A stretch of 64,000 nt of DNA from Acidobacteriota bacterium (GCA_013289835.1 JABCZG010000003.1:62001-126000); one strand, 5' to 3'; positions 1 to 9,903 are shown, numbered from the stretch's first letter. Numbers and translations: made by a program. The notes: generated by a model not told the origin, from the sequence alone.

Positions 1-204
1 CAAATCAAACAGCATCCCGTAATAAACCGCCGCGCGATCTGGTTGATCCATCCGCGCGTACAAATCCCCAAGCGCCTGCGTGGCTTCCTGATGCTGCGGC
101 GCCTCGTCGAGCGCCGCGAGATAGGCCTCGATCGCATCCTCGACGCGATTCTTCTCAAGGAAGCGTCGGGCGCGTTCCAAATGCTTGCTGACGTCTGCGG
201 CCAT
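1..204 (-). CDS. TPR-repeat protein, N-terminal fragment (gene runs off the left edge)
   Basis: Read on the minus strand from an ATG at 204, all 68 codons to the window edge are open. The protein starts MAADVSKHLERARRFLEKN and continues with helical pairs of tetratricopeptide type: residues 16-33 resemble one helix hairpin (FLEKNRVEDAIEAYLAAL) and residues 42-65 a second one with A..LG.LYAR. TPR proteins are usually scaffolds for protein-protein contacts. The missing C-terminal part decides the real function. The frame on the opposite strand (43-261) shows no recognisable family and is taken as a shadow. Confidence 0.7.
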   Translation of the reverse strand, partial: MAADVSKHLERARRFLEKNRVEDAIEAYLAALDEAPQHQEATQALGDLYARMDQPDRAAVYYGMLFDL

Positions 205-555
205 CGATTCGAATTGCCTTTGCGGTGTCTGAAAACTGCCAACCAGGTGCCAACCACTTGACGGAACGGAGCTGGGCCCCACGTGGCGTGCCAACCGCTC
301 GCACTAACTATATACCGCCCGCCAGACCCCGGCAAAAGTCATGCCCATCGCCGATGCGCTATCCGGCAGCAGGTCAGCCTAGCCAGGTTTTTTGCCCTCA
401 AGGAACTTTTGATCGCGCCGGCGCTCGTTCGAATTTGCCGCAACAGAAAGAAATTCCGCTCCCTTGCCGTCCACAGATAAATTGCGCTTTTCACATAATC
501 TTTGGTAAAGTGCCGCTCCAGCTACCCACTCAGCTCCACTGCCTCGGAGGCCCAG
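205..555. other. Intergenic stretch between divergent genes
   Basis: This 351-nt stretch separates the leftward TPR gene from the rightward membrane operon, so it should contain both promoters. I see no convincing sigma-70 boxes, no hairpin with a T-run and no plausible short gene. The open frames across it have protein-like features in neither strand. The only clear signal is GGAGG at 546-550 ahead of the ATG at 556. Confidence 0.5.
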
Positions 556-1440
556 ATGACCACCCTCGACTTGCGGCCGCTCTCCATCGGTGAGCTTCTC
601 GACCGCACCTTTAGCTTGTACCGACGGAATTTCGCTCTTTTCATCGGTATCTCGGCACTTCCCCAACTCTTGGTGCTGGCCCTTCAGCTTGCGCAAATCG
701 CCTTTTTGCCTTCGAGAGCCGCGCTCCCCGTCGTGCCCCCGGCCGCCACAGAGTTCCAGACTAGAGCCGTTCAGTTTTCCACTGGTAGTGCGTTCGGTAT
801 CTTCGGGCTTGCTCTTGTCGGCATCATCGTCTATCTGATTGCCTATCTGTTCTCACAAGGCGGCACGGTCTTCGCCGTCTCCGAGCTATATCTCGGAAGG
901 GCGACCACCATCGGTCAATCTCTTTCGCGGGTGCGCGGCGAGCTGGGCTCGCTCTTCGGCGTTATTTTTCTCAATGGCCTCGTGACCGGTATTTCGTTCC
1001 TTCTCTTGATCATTCCAGGGATTTACATGGCTTGCCGGCTGTGCGTTTGCGTTCCCGCCGCGCTTCTTGAGAATCTCGGTCCGCGTGAGTCCCTTGAACG
1101 CAGTTTTGGCCTCACCAAGGATAATGCGGGCCGCGCATTCCTGATCTTTTTGCTCTACGTGGTGATTCTGTATGCCGCATTATTCTTGTTCGATATCCCC
1201 TTCGCATTCGCCATACAATCCGCAGCTCACAATCCTTCCGTGCTCCGCGTGTGGACAGCCTTGATGCAAGTTGGCAACTTCGTCGCCACTATTTTGATCA
1301 CACCCGTCCTGACGATTGCCTTTGCGATCTTTTATTTCGACTTGCGCGTGCGCAAGGAAGCGTTCGACCTGCAGTTGATGATGAATCCACTCGCCGGAGG
1401 AGTCCCAGCGCCGCCGGCCGCCGGCAGCCTGCTGTCCTAA
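556..1440 (+). CDS. Multi-pass membrane protein at the head of the MoxR/DUF58 operon
   Basis: This is a 294-aa protein with five to six hydrophobic segments, among them residues about 28-50, 80-105, 140-165 and 200-230. The N-terminal MTTLDLRPLSIGELLDRTF is typical of integral membrane proteins related to the glycerophosphodiester phosphodiesterase membrane domain, which begin with a cytoplasmic amphipathic stretch and a LLDRTF-like motif. The start at 556 is preferred over the further upstream frame opening because GGAGG lies 5 nt before it. It is followed after 44 nt by the DUF4129 gene, so it is likely co-transcribed with it. The biochemical role is not known. Confidence 0.75.
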   Translation: MTTLDLRPLSIGELLDRTFSLYRRNFALFIGISALPQLLVLALQLAQIAFLPSRAALPVVPPAATEFQTRAVQFSTGSAFGIFGLALVGIIVYLIAYLFSQGGTVFAVSELYLGRATTIGQSLSRVRGELGSLFGVIFLNGLVTGISFLLLIIPGIYMACRLCVCVPAALLENLGPRESLERSFGLTKDNAGRAFLIFLLYVVILYAALFLFDIPFAFAIQSAAHNPSVLRVWTALMQVGNFVATILITPVLTIAFAIFYFDLRVRKEAFDLQLMMNPLAGGVPAPPAAGSLLS

Positions 1441-1484
1441 ATGCTGTCGAAAAGCGCCGCCGATCCTTCATTGCCGGGCCTAGC

Positions 1485-2525
1485 ATGCCAGTAAGCCTCA
1501 ACCATCTCTTCCGGTTGCTTCTTGTCGTGTTTTTCGTCCTGGCAGCGATCTCCGTGTCGGAGGCATCTCAGCAAACTGCTTCTCCGCTCGCCGCAACCGG
1601 TGACGCTGGTTTTCCGGATGCCGCGTCCTTCGCCGCCGAACTACAGCGCGTTGGCCAAGCCATCGAAAAGGAAAAGGCCTCCCCCGCGAATCTGGCCGCC
1701 GTGCGCGAAAAGCTTCCTCTTCAGTGGAAAATTTCCACCCCCGACGCCAGCTATTCGCTCTCCACGGAGCCGCTGAACTCGCTCCTCCGCGACGCCGAAA
1801 AAGAAAAAGATCCAAAAAAAATCGCCGCCAAAGTCACCGAAGCATCGTTCTGGGCCCTCGATCTCGCCAACCAAGTCAAAGCCTACGCCGGCGCGCAAAC
1901 TCGCCCCGCCACCAATGCCCGCCCCGCCCTCGATCAAATCCTGAGCCGCCGCGAATTCGGCAGCGTGCACGCTCCCTCCCAATGGGACCTCTTTCGCCAG
2001 CGCGTGAACCGCTGGATTGCCGAGATGTTTTCGCGATTGTTCCGTCAGATCGAGCGCTACCCCATTGGCGCCAAGATTCTTCTTTGGTCCATCGTCATCG
2101 CCATCGTGGTGTGGCTGGCTGTGGTTCTCTTCCGCTACTGGACGAGGCGCACGACCCTCGAACAATTGCAGGCACCCGATTCCGTCGCCTTCGTCCGCAC
2201 CTGGCAGGAGTGGGTTCACGAAGCCCGCGAGGCCGCCGCGCGTGGCGACTTCCGCGAAGCCGTGCATTCCACCTACTGGGCCGGCATCGCTTATCTGGAG
2301 GACAACGAGCTCGTTCGAAAGGATCGCAGCCGGACGCCGCGCGAATACATGCGCCTGGTTTCGAATGCTACGCAACTCTCAACCAACGGCCGCAAGACCC
2401 GTGAATCACTCGCCGCTCTCACCCAGGTTCTTGAGCAAGTCTGGTACGGGCGCCGGCCAGCCAGCAATCAGGATTTTGCGAACGCCATGCAAAGTGTCGA
2501 GGCCCTCGGATGCCAGCTGCAATAG
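1485..2525 (+). CDS. DUF4129 domain membrane protein
   Basis: The protein has 346 aa from an ATG at 1485. Residues 8-26 form a signal peptide or anchor, 27-190 a helical extracytoplasmic region, 198-218 a strong transmembrane helix, and about 240-340 a cytoplasmic domain with the RTPREYMR signature (283-290) seen in DUF4129. In many bacteria DUF4129 proteins sit beside MoxR ATPases and DUF58 proteins, as here, and are thought to belong to a membrane complex. The C-terminus overlaps the next gene by 16 nt, which suggests translational coupling. The frame is open further upstream to 1251, but that part lies inside the previous gene and is not protein-like. Confidence 0.8.
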   Translation: MPVSLNHLFRLLLVVFFVLAAISVSEASQQTASPLAATGDAGFPDAASFAAELQRVGQAIEKEKASPANLAAVREKLPLQWKISTPDASYSLSTEPLNSLLRDAEKEKDPKKIAAKVTEASFWALDLANQVKAYAGAQTRPATNARPALDQILSRREFGSVHAPSQWDLFRQRVNRWIAEMFSRLFRQIERYPIGAKILLWSIVIAIVVWLAVVLFRYWTRRTTLEQLQAPDSVAFVRTWQEWVHEAREAAARGDFREAVHSTYWAGIAYLEDNELVRKDRSRTPREYMRLVSNATQLSTNGRKTRESLAALTQVLEQVWYGRRPASNQDFANAMQSVEALGCQLQ

Positions 2526-3706
2526 ATCCCAACGATCGCAAGCTGCTGCTGATCGCCGGAGCAATCCTCTTTTTGCTCACACTGGGACTCGCATTCGTTG
2601 GAGCAGACCCGCAAGAGCAAGGGATGTCGATTCCTTCGAGCTATTCAGCCGCGTCCGGCGGCGCTCGCGCCGCCTATTTGTTGCTTCAGGACCTGCACTA
2701 CCACGTCGCGCGTTGGGAGCGCTCGCCCACCGAGCTTCCCGACGACCCCGATGACGTCGTCTTGATAGTCGCGGATCCCCTGGAAACGCCCTCGCGAGAA
2801 GAGCGCGAGGCTCTTCAAGACTTCGTCCAGGAAGGCGGCCAGGTGCTCTTCACCGGCCCGCGCATCGAAACCTTTTTCCCGGAAGCGAAAGTGACTGCGG
2901 GTTTTCCCACTCTCGAATGGAAAACATTCTCGGCGGATTTCCCCAGCAATTACACCGTCGGCGCTCCAAAGATTGTCCTTCAGACTGGAACTACCTGGCT
3001 GGGAACGGCTCCCAGCCAGATTGCCTTGTATGGCGAGAAGTATTCCCCCGTCGTCATAAGCTGGCGAATCGGCGACGGAAGAATCCTCTGGTGGGCTGCG
3101 GCAACGCCGCTGACCAATGCCGGTATCACGCGCGAAGGCAACTTGAATTTGTTTCTGAATGCCATGAACTTTCCACTGCAAACCAATCACGCGGCGACCA
3201 AAATTTATTGGGATGAATACTTTCACGGCCAACGCAGCTCCTTGTGGAGCTATGTGCAGAAAACCCCGGTAGCCTGGGGTTTGGCGCAAGCCGCGATTCT
3301 GGGCCTGATCGTTTTCCTCACGTTCGGACGCCGCAGCGGCCCGGTCATGATGCCGCCCGTCGTCTCGCGTCTCTCTCCCCTTGAATTTGTGGACACTCTC
3401 GGCGGTCTGTACCAGCGCGCCGGAGCCGAGCCGGCCGTGGTCGGTTTTGTCTATCAGCGTTTCCGTGCGACGCTTGCCAGGCAGTTGCGGCTCCCGGTCA
3501 GTACCCCGGATACGGAATTTGCGGACGCCGTGCAAGGCCGGCTCGGCTGGAAAGAAACCGGCCTGAAGACGACACTGGCGCGTGCCGCGGTGGCCTGCGG
3601 CTCGCCAAAAGTTGCGCCTGAGGAAGCCCTCGGGTTGATCCAGGAACTGGAGCGCTACGAAGAAAAGCTCGGCCCGCAAAAGAAAATCGCAAAGGAGAAC
3701 TCCTGA
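2510..3706 (+). CDS. DUF4350 domain protein
   Basis: This 398-aa protein has an N-terminal transmembrane helix (residues about 13-30), a large extracytoplasmic domain of GATase-like fold with YLLLQDLHYHVARWER and a VLIVADPLETPSREE segment, then a second helix near 255-275 and a cytoplasmic tail. That order is characteristic of DUF4350 proteins in MoxR/DUF58/DUF4129 operons. Its ATG overlaps the end of the DUF4129 gene. The reading frame closes 2 nt before the GTG start of moxR, so the four genes form one transcription unit. Confidence 0.8.
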   Translation: MPAAIDPNDRKLLLIAGAILFLLTLGLAFVGADPQEQGMSIPSSYSAASGGARAAYLLLQDLHYHVARWERSPTELPDDPDDVVLIVADPLETPSREEREALQDFVQEGGQVLFTGPRIETFFPEAKVTAGFPTLEWKTFSADFPSNYTVGAPKIVLQTGTTWLGTAPSQIALYGEKYSPVVISWRIGDGRILWWAAATPLTNAGITREGNLNLFLNAMNFPLQTNHAATKIYWDEYFHGQRSSLWSYVQKTPVAWGLAQAAILGLIVFLTFGRRSGPVMMPPVVSRLSPLEFVDTLGGLYQRAGAEPAVVGFVYQRFRATLARQLRLPVSTPDTEFADAVQGRLGWKETGLKTTLARAAVACGSPKVAPEEALGLIQELERYEEKLGPQKKIAKENS

Positions 3707-3708
3707 TC

Positions 3709-4656
3709 GTGGAAAACATCACTCGCCTCGCCGCGCACGTCCGCACGGAGATGTCCAAGGTAATCGTGGGTCAGCAGGAAGTCATCGACCAGCTTCTGCT
3801 CGTGTTGATCTGCGGCGGTCACGCGCTCATCGAAGGAGTTCCCGGGCTTGCTAAAACGCTGGCCGTCAAGACTCTGGCCAGAATCTGCGGCCTCGGTTTC
3901 CAGCGCGTGCAATGCACCGCAGACTTGATGCCGGCCGACGTGATGGGAACGAATATTTTCAACATGGCCACCAGCACATTCTCCCTCCATCGTGGCCCGG
4001 TTTTCACGGATTTGCTTCTTGTGGATGAAATCAACCGCACCTCACCGCGCACGCAGGCCGCGCTTCTGGAGGCCATGGAAGAACGCCAGGTCACTATTGA
4101 CGGAACGCGCTATCCGCTCGGCGATAATTTCACCGTCTTCGCCACGCAGAATCCCATCGAATTCGAGGGCACGTATCCGCTCCCGGAGGCGCAGCTCGAC
4201 CGCTTCCTTCTGAAAATCCATCTCGACTATCCATCCGCCGCGGAAGAAGCCGATATTCTCGGCCGCTACGAACAAGGCTTCGATCCGCGTAAGCTCGATC
4301 AAGTTTCGATTTCTCCCCTTGAACCGTCTTTGCTGGCAGCCGCGCGCCAGGACATCAGCGCCGTTCGAATCGAGCCGACCTTGCGCCCTTACATCGTCAC
4401 GTTAGTGCGCCGTACACGCGATTGGCCGGCGTTGTCGCTCGGCGCCAGCCCGCGCGCCGCCATCGGTCTTCTCTTCGTTGCGCGCGCCTTGGCAGGCGTC
4501 GAAGGCCGCGATTTTCTCATTCCGGACGATATCAAAACAGCTGCCTTGCCTGTGTTACGCCACCGCGTCCTCTTGAAACCCGAAGCAGATTTGGAAGGAC
4601 TGAATTCCGACCGCGTCATTTCCGAAATCCTCTCCAGCGTCGAGGTTCCTAAATGA
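3709..4656 (+). CDS. MoxR-type AAA+ ATPase
   Basis: The 315-aa product is a MoxR-family AAA+ ATPase, a presumed chaperone that acts on partner proteins, often those with VWA or DUF58 domains. The Walker A motif GVPGLAKT lies at residues 43-50 and Walker B LLLVDE at 102-107, followed by the conserved EINRTSPRTQAALLEAMEER stretch. A sensor-1 type ATQNP motif is also present. The start is GTG at 3709 and AAGGAGAA lies a few bases upstream. It overlaps the DUF58 gene by 4 nt (ATGA at 4653-4656), which supports a physical or functional pair. Confidence 0.93.
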   Translation: MENITRLAAHVRTEMSKVIVGQQEVIDQLLLVLICGGHALIEGVPGLAKTLAVKTLARICGLGFQRVQCTADLMPADVMGTNIFNMATSTFSLHRGPVFTDLLLVDEINRTSPRTQAALLEAMEERQVTIDGTRYPLGDNFTVFATQNPIEFEGTYPLPEAQLDRFLLKIHLDYPSAAEEADILGRYEQGFDPRKLDQVSISPLEPSLLAAARQDISAVRIEPTLRPYIVTLVRRTRDWPALSLGASPRAAIGLLFVARALAGVEGRDFLIPDDIKTAALPVLRHRVLLKPEADLEGLNSDRVISEILSSVEVPK

Positions 4657-6050
4657 TTTATTCGGAGCCGCTGCGCCCTACCGCCAAAGCGGCGCGCCCG
4701 CGAAGATTGGGAAGAGTTTCGTTCGCCTTCGGGACCCGATTCTTCGTGGCCTTGCTTCTCGGATTCGTGGCCCTGGGCCCCGCGTGGTGGTTTCGCCAAG
4801 CCATCGCCGCCATGTTTTTGTGGGATGGCGTGGTTCTTGCCGCGTGGCTCTGGGATTTGTTGCGGCTTCCGCGCCCCGAGCAGTTGGAGATTCACCGTAC
4901 CTGGGAAAAGAGTCCATGTCTGGGATTGCTTTGTAACGTGAGTGTGGAACTTCGAAACGACGGCAAAATACCGATTCGTGCGCGCATCGTCGACGAAACT
5001 CCTCTCCAACTGCGCCACGTGCCACCCGAGTTAGACCTGCGCGTAAAGGCGCGTTCCTCCAGTGAGGCGCGCTATGAAGTAACGCCCGCCGAGCGCGGCG
5101 ACACGCGCCTGGGCCGCATGTTTGTTCGCTATCAGTCGTCGCTCGGATTGGCCGAGCGCTGGGCCGTTGCCGAAATGCAGCAATCCATCCGTGTTCTTCC
5201 CAATCTCGAACAAGCGCGGCGGCAAACGCTCTATCTAATCCGTAGCCGTCAGGTGGAGTTGGAAAAACGGCGGCGCCGCCTGCGCGGCATTGGGCGCGAG
5301 TTTGACAGTTTGCGCGAATATCGCGAGGGCGATGAACTTCGCGACATTTCCTGGACCGCCACCGCTCGCCGCCACCACCTCATCACCCGCGTCTTTCAAA
5401 TGGAACGAAGCCAGAACGTTTGGCTGGTGCTCGATGCCGGCCGGCTCCTTCGCGCGGAAGTTCGGGAGCCGGGCAAAGGTCCACGCTATTCGAAACTGGA
5501 CTATGCCGTAAACGCCGCGCTTTCGCTGGCGCAGGTCGCTCTCTATTGCGGAGATCGCGTTGGCCTCGTGGCCTACGGCCGCCGCATTCAACAAAATCTA
5601 TACGCCGGCCGCGGCGCTCCTCACGTGCGCGCCATCGTCGAATCTCTCGCTCAGGTTCGCGGCGAAGCGTTCGAATCGGATCACGGACGCGCCGCCCGCG
5701 CCGTTCTGAACGCACAAAAGCGGCGGAGCCTGGTCGTTTGGATTACCGACTTCGCCGAAACCGCCACCATTCCGGAAGTTATTGAATATGCCATGCAGCT
5801 GACTCCGCGCCATCTCGTGGTCTTTGCCGCCATGGGCCAGCCGGACTTGAAAGCCCTTGCCGAGACGATTCCGACCGTGACGGCGGACATCTATCGTCAC
5901 GGCGCCGCTTTGGAAATCTCCCAAAGACGAGACATTTTAATGCGCGGTTTGCGCCAGCGGGGCGTTCTCGCTCTGGAGCTCATGCCAGGAATGCTGGCGG
6001 GCTCGCTCGTAACGCAGTACCTGGACATTAAGGAGCGAAGTCTGTTGTAG
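4653..6050 (+). CDS. DUF58 domain protein, MoxR partner
   Basis: This 465-aa protein has two N-terminal membrane helices (about residues 28-70) and a DUF58 domain, with the signature REYREGDELRDISWTATARR near residues 220-240. The C-terminal half resembles a von Willebrand A fold, which in this family begins with a hydrophobic strand ahead of a conserved Asp (VWLVLDAGR). Such proteins are encoded next to moxR and probably need the ATPase for assembly or activation. It is the last gene of the rightward operon and its stop lies only 6 nt from the stop of the opposing spoIIM-like gene. No terminator hairpin is seen between them. Confidence 0.9.
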   Translation: MIYSEPLRPTAKAARPRRLGRVSFAFGTRFFVALLLGFVALGPAWWFRQAIAAMFLWDGVVLAAWLWDLLRLPRPEQLEIHRTWEKSPCLGLLCNVSVELRNDGKIPIRARIVDETPLQLRHVPPELDLRVKARSSSEARYEVTPAERGDTRLGRMFVRYQSSLGLAERWAVAEMQQSIRVLPNLEQARRQTLYLIRSRQVELEKRRRRLRGIGREFDSLREYREGDELRDISWTATARRHHLITRVFQMERSQNVWLVLDAGRLLRAEVREPGKGPRYSKLDYAVNAALSLAQVALYCGDRVGLVAYGRRIQQNLYAGRGAPHVRAIVESLAQVRGEAFESDHGRAARAVLNAQKRRSLVVWITDFAETATIPEVIEYAMQLTPRHLVVFAAMGQPDLKALAETIPTVTADIYRHGAALEISQRRDILMRGLRQRGVLALELMPGMLAGSLVTQYLDIKERSLL

Positions 6051-6056
6051 AAACAT

Positions 6057-7019
6057 TCAGACGGATTCTTCGTGCGGCGACCGCGCAAGCGCCAGATACG
6101 TGACGAGCGCGGCAAGCAATACGGCAGCAAGCAAAAATTTAAGAGGCTTGGCAATTCCGGAGGGAGACACAAATCCTTCAATGACTCCCGCGACCACCAG
6201 CATCGGCACGATTCCGAGCACCAACCGTGCCGCGCGCCCGCCCGCTCGCGCCAATGACTCGCGCCTCGGAAGCAACCCAGGAAAGAGCATCCCGCGCGCG
6301 ATTTCCAGCCCGGCTCCCCCTGCAATAAAAATGGCCGGAAGCTCCAGCACGCCGTGCGGCGCGACAAAACTCCAGAGTTGCAGCGCCATTCCCGCTTGCC
6401 ACGTGGCCGCGCCGATGACTCCAATCAGTAGTCCATTGACCACCATCATCCAGACCGTCCCGATGCCCGCGGTAATTCCAAACGCAAACGTGGCGAAAGA
6501 TACGGATAGATTATTGGTCATGATTCCCGAAGCAGCGAGGGGTTTGATCGTCACGATGGACTCCGTCCACATCTCTCTTTTCTCGATGGTGTCCATCATC
6601 TGTGGACCCAGCAATCGGTGCGCAAAGGCGGGATCATGAATCGTCACTGCCCAGCTCGCTACACCTGCCGCCAGAAATATGAGAAAGGCCAGCAACGTTT
6701 GCCGGAATGTCTCCCGGAAAACTTGCGGATAGGTCTGCGAATAGAAACGGAAAAGTCCGCTGATTTTTTGCTTGTGGCCCATGTAGATGAGGTTGTGTGC
6801 GCGTCCAAGAAGCTGGTTCAGGTAGAAGGACAACTGGTTGCTGGTCACATCTTCTCGCACCGTGGCGAGGTCCGATGCCGTCTGGCGGTACAATAATCCG
6901 AGTTCCTGCAATTCCCGGTGATCCAAGGCGGAAATTCCGCCCTTGTTCGAACGGTCCACGAGCTGTTCCAGGCGGGCCCAGTATGGTTTTCGTTTTTCCA
7001 GCCAGCGTGTGGAGATCAT
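6057..7019 (-). CDS. Stage II sporulation protein M (SpoIIM) family membrane protein
   Basis: This 320-aa protein has a helical cytoplasmic N-terminus of about 100 residues and then five or more transmembrane segments. The N-terminal MISTRWLEKRKPYWARLEQL and the later SYNLSVSFATFAFGIT-type region fit the SpoIIM family. In non-sporulating bacteria this family is found with RDD, MoxR and DUF58 genes, so it belongs to the same membrane module rather than to sporulation. Its start codon shares the CATG at 7017-7020 with the start of the rightward RDD gene, an unusual divergent start overlap. Confidence 0.87.
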   Translation of the reverse strand: MISTRWLEKRKPYWARLEQLVDRSNKGGISALDHRELQELGLLYRQTASDLATVREDVTSNQLSFYLNQLLGRAHNLIYMGHKQKISGLFRFYSQTYPQVFRETFRQTLLAFLIFLAAGVASWAVTIHDPAFAHRLLGPQMMDTIEKREMWTESIVTIKPLAASGIMTNNLSVSFATFAFGITAGIGTVWMMVVNGLLIGVIGAATWQAGMALQLWSFVAPHGVLELPAIFIAGGAGLEIARGMLFPGLLPRRESLARAGGRAARLVLGIVPMLVVAGVIEGFVSPSGIAKPLKFLLAAVLLAALVTYLALARSPHEESV

Positions 7020-7815
7020 GACCGACTCTTCGCAAATTCGCGATCCCGGCGATTACCGGGACAAGCTTACCATCGAAACCCCGGAACAAACCTTGCTCGA
7101 ATTCGAAGTCGCCGGCATTGGCAGCCGCTTTCTTGCTCTGGCCTACGATACGTTGCTACAGATCCTGATCGGGTTCGGGCTGCTCTTAATCGTGATAGTG
7201 GTGAGCGTGGCCCTTCCCGGTTCCGCGAAAACCGGCATTTGGTTTATCGCCCTCATTGTGCTCGCTTATTTTGCGCTTTACTTTGGATACTTCGCGATTT
7301 TTGAGGCTCTTTGGAACGGCCAGACGCCGGGAAAACGGAAGGAAGGTCTTCGCGTGATCAAGGATTCTGGCCGCCCGATTACACCGGCGGAATCCGTCGG
7401 CCGCAATTTGATGCGCATCGTGGACCAGTTGCCCGCGTTTTATGCCGTCGGAATAGCCAGCGTGCTGTTAAGCCGCCAAAACAAGCGCCTCGGTGATTTC
7501 GTTTCGGGCACTATCGTGGTTCACGAAAAATCGCTGGTGGATGCCAAGCCCGTTTTTCAATCCTTGCAGCCGGGGCAAGCGCCAGCCGCAACCACCTTCG
7601 GATCGGAGCGGCTGACTCCGGAGGAGTTTGCGCTCATCGAAGCATTTCTGAACCGGCGGAGTTCGCTTCCTGGCGACGTACGCTTCAGCATGGCGGATCG
7701 CATCGCCAAGCAGATTCGACCAAAACTCACTCTTCCGCCCGGCGAATTGTTCTACGCCGAAAAACTTCTTGAAGCGATAGTCCAGGAACGCCGTTCCAGC
7801 GCCGGCTACTCCTGA
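7018..7815 (+). CDS. RDD family membrane protein
   Basis: The protein has 265 aa. The RDD domain spans about residues 25-165, with the FEVAGIGSRFLALAYD motif at the first helix, a GQTPGKRKEGLRV loop and a later SRQNKRLGDFVSGT segment, all typical of the family. The C-terminal 100 residues are soluble and helical. RDD proteins are small multi-pass proteins of uncertain transport-like function. The start at 7018 is chosen because GGAG lies 7 nt before it; the frame extends upstream to 6943 but only inside the opposite gene. It is divergent from spoIIM, with start codons overlapping by 2 bp. Confidence 0.88.
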   Translation: MTDSSQIRDPGDYRDKLTIETPEQTLLEFEVAGIGSRFLALAYDTLLQILIGFGLLLIVIVVSVALPGSAKTGIWFIALIVLAYFALYFGYFAIFEALWNGQTPGKRKEGLRVIKDSGRPITPAESVGRNLMRIVDQLPAFYAVGIASVLLSRQNKRLGDFVSGTIVVHEKSLVDAKPVFQSLQPGQAPAATTFGSERLTPEEFALIEAFLNRRSSLPGDVRFSMADRIAKQIRPKLTLPPGELFYAEKLLEAIVQERRSSAGYS

Positions 7816-8044
7816 TTCGAAACTTCCGGTGTTCATGGCTTCACACCACTTCGCACAGTCAGTAGTGTGGACAGTTCATTCTTCTCAGCTCCTCTAGTGC
7901 CGTGAACTCTGCGGCAAGGCTGACGCAGCGCGGGAATTGTGGCAAACTGAGTGTTCGTTCGGCACGGTTTTTGCCTTGCTTCTGACGTTCGAATGCGGCA
8001 AGCAGGCCCGCCGGGAATCCGCCGGCGGCGATTCGAACTCCTGC

Positions 8045-8091
8045 CGGTAACAAAGAAAATCGGTAACAGAAAAAACCGGTAAAAGAGAAAA
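8045..8091 (+). repeat. Three 16-bp imperfect tandem repeats directly before lepA
   Basis: CGGTAA begins at 8045 and 8061 and CGGTAA-like CGGTAAAAG at 8077, so the period is exactly 16 bp. Each unit is CGGTAA followed by an A-rich stretch. The last unit runs into the ATG of lepA at 8092 and takes the place where a ribosome-binding site would lie; only AGAG is available there. Confidence 0.75.
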
Positions 8092-9903
8092 ATGGATCCG
8101 AAGTTCATACGGAATTTCTGCATCATCGCGCACATTGACCATGGCAAATCCACGCTCGCGGACCGCCTGCTGGAAATGACCGGCGCGCTGACGCAGCGCG
8201 AAATGCACGAACAATTTCTCGACTCCATGGATCTCGAGCGCGAGCGCGGCATCACCATCAAAGCAAAAAGCATTCGCCTGCACTACAAAGCGAAAGATGG
8301 AAATACGTACCGATTGAATTTGATTGATACGCCGGGGCATGTCGATTTTTCCTACGAAGTATCGCGCGCGCTTTCCGCGTGCGAAGGCGCGCTGCTCGTT
8401 GTTGACGCTTCGCAGGGCGTGGAAGCGCAAACCGTCGCGAATACGTTTCTCGCCTCCAGCCACAACCTCACGATAATTCCTGTGATCAATAAAATTGATT
8501 TGCCCGCTGCGCAACCGGAATTTGCAAAAGAGCAAATCGAAACCGTTCTCGCGATTCCCGCGGAGGACGCGCTTTTAATCAGCGCGAAAAGCGGCCTCGG
8601 CGTGGGAGATGTTCTCGAAGCGATCGTCTCGCGCGTTCCGCCTCCGAAAGGCGACGCGGAAAATCCGCTGCAGGCGCTGATTTTCGATTCGTGGTTCGAC
8701 ATTTACCGCGGCGCCGTGGTCCTCGTGCGCGTGATGGAAGGCCGCGTCAAGAATCACGTGAAAATCAAACTCGTGGCCGGTGACGAAACCTACGAAGTCG
8801 AACAACTCGGCACGCTCACGCCGAAACCGGTGGCGCTCGAGGAACTCGAAGCCGGCGACGTGGGCTTCGTCGTCGCGAACATCAAACGCGTGGCTGATGC
8901 GCGCATGGGTGACACGGTTATTGAAGTGGCGCGGCCTGCTCCGGCGCTCCCGGGATTCGAAGCTATCAAGCCAATGGTGTTCGCCGGATTATTTCCGGTG
9001 CTCGCCGACGACTACGAGCCGTTGCGCGACGCGCTTGGAAAATTGCAACTGAACGACGCGGCGTTTTTCTACGAGCCGGAGAATTCCGTCGCGCTCGGCT
9101 TCGGATTCCGCTGCGGCTTCCTCGGCCTGTTGCACATGGAAATCGTGCAGGAGCGGCTGGAGCGCGAATTCGGCTTGAATTTGATCACCACCGCGCCGAG
9201 CGTGCGTTACCGCATAACGCGCGTGACCGGCGAAGTCATCGAAGTGGACAGCCCTTCGAAGTTTCCAAATCCCAGCGACATCGAGAAAATCGAAGAGCCG
9301 ATCATCAAAGCGATGATCATCACCAACGAAGATTCCGTCGGCGGAATTCTGCAGCTCTGCCAGGAAAAACGCGGCACGCAGAAAAATTTCGAATACCTTT
9401 CTCCGACGCGCGTCATGCTCACTTACGAACTGCCGCTCAACGAAATCGTGCTCGATTTTTACGATCGCCTGAAATCCACTTCACGCGGCTACGCTTCGCT
9501 CGATTATCATCTCGCGGGCTACAGCGAATCCGACCTCATCAAGCTCGATGTGCTCGTTGCCGGCGAACCGGTGGATGCGCTGGCGCTGATCATTCATCGC
9601 GACTTTGCTGCGGAGCGCGGACGCGATCTGGTCACGCGCTTGCGAAAACTGATTCCGCGGCAAATGTTTGAAGTGCCGATCCAAGCCGCCATTGGCAGCC
9701 GCGTGATTGCGCGCGAAACCGTCGCAGCCATCCGCAAAAACGTTCTTGCCAAGTGCTACGGTGGCGACATTTCCCGCAAACGCAAACTCCTCGAAAAACA
9801 AAAAGAAGGCAAGCGCCGCATGAAGCGCGTCGGCCAGGTCGATATTCCGCAGGAAGCCTTCCTCGCAGTTCTCAAGGTTGCCTCCTCTTCCGACGATGAA
9901 TAG
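8092..9903 (+). CDS. lepA: Elongation factor 4 (LepA)
   Basis: This 603-aa protein is a translational GTPase that binds stalled ribosomes and helps them back to a productive state. The G1 motif AHIDHGKST lies at residues 13-21, the switch I region has RERGIT, G3 is DTPGH, and G4 NKIDLP. The protein ends in the LepA-specific C-terminal domain, with [20 protein letters not shown], and the length is that of the family. It stands alone, with no signal peptidase gene behind it as in E. coli. The start follows an A-rich repeat without a clear Shine-Dalgarno sequence. Confidence 0.97.
   Translation: MDPKFIRNFCIIAHIDHGKSTLADRLLEMTGALTQREMHEQFLDSMDLERERGITIKAKSIRLHYKAKDGNTYRLNLIDTPGHVDFSYEVSRALSACEGALLVVDASQGVEAQTVANTFLASSHNLTIIPVINKIDLPAAQPEFAKEQIETVLAIPAEDALLISAKSGLGVGDVLEAIVSRVPPPKGDAENPLQALIFDSWFDIYRGAVVLVRVMEGRVKNHVKIKLVAGDETYEVEQLGTLTPKPVALEELEAGDVGFVVANIKRVADARMGDTVIEVARPAPALPGFEAIKPMVFAGLFPVLADDYEPLRDALGKLQLNDAAFFYEPENSVALGFGFRCGFLGLLHMEIVQERLEREFGLNLITTAPSVRYRITRVTGEVIEVDSPSKFPNPSDIEKIEEPIIKAMIITNEDSVGGILQLCQEKRGTQKNFEYLSPTRVMLTYELPLNEIVLDFYDRLKSTSRGYASLDYHLAGYSESDLIKLDVLVAGEPVDALALIIHRDFAAERGRDLVTRLRKLIPRQMFEVPIQAAIGSRVIARETVAAIRKNVLAKCYGGDISRKRKLLEKQKEGKRRMKRVGQVDIPQEAFLAVLKVASSSDDE

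Noticed and set aside
8021..8060. Possible tRNA T-arm on the minus strand (GAGTTCGAATC)
   Set aside because: Only this short word fits; no acceptor stem, anticodon stem or D-arm can be drawn around it.
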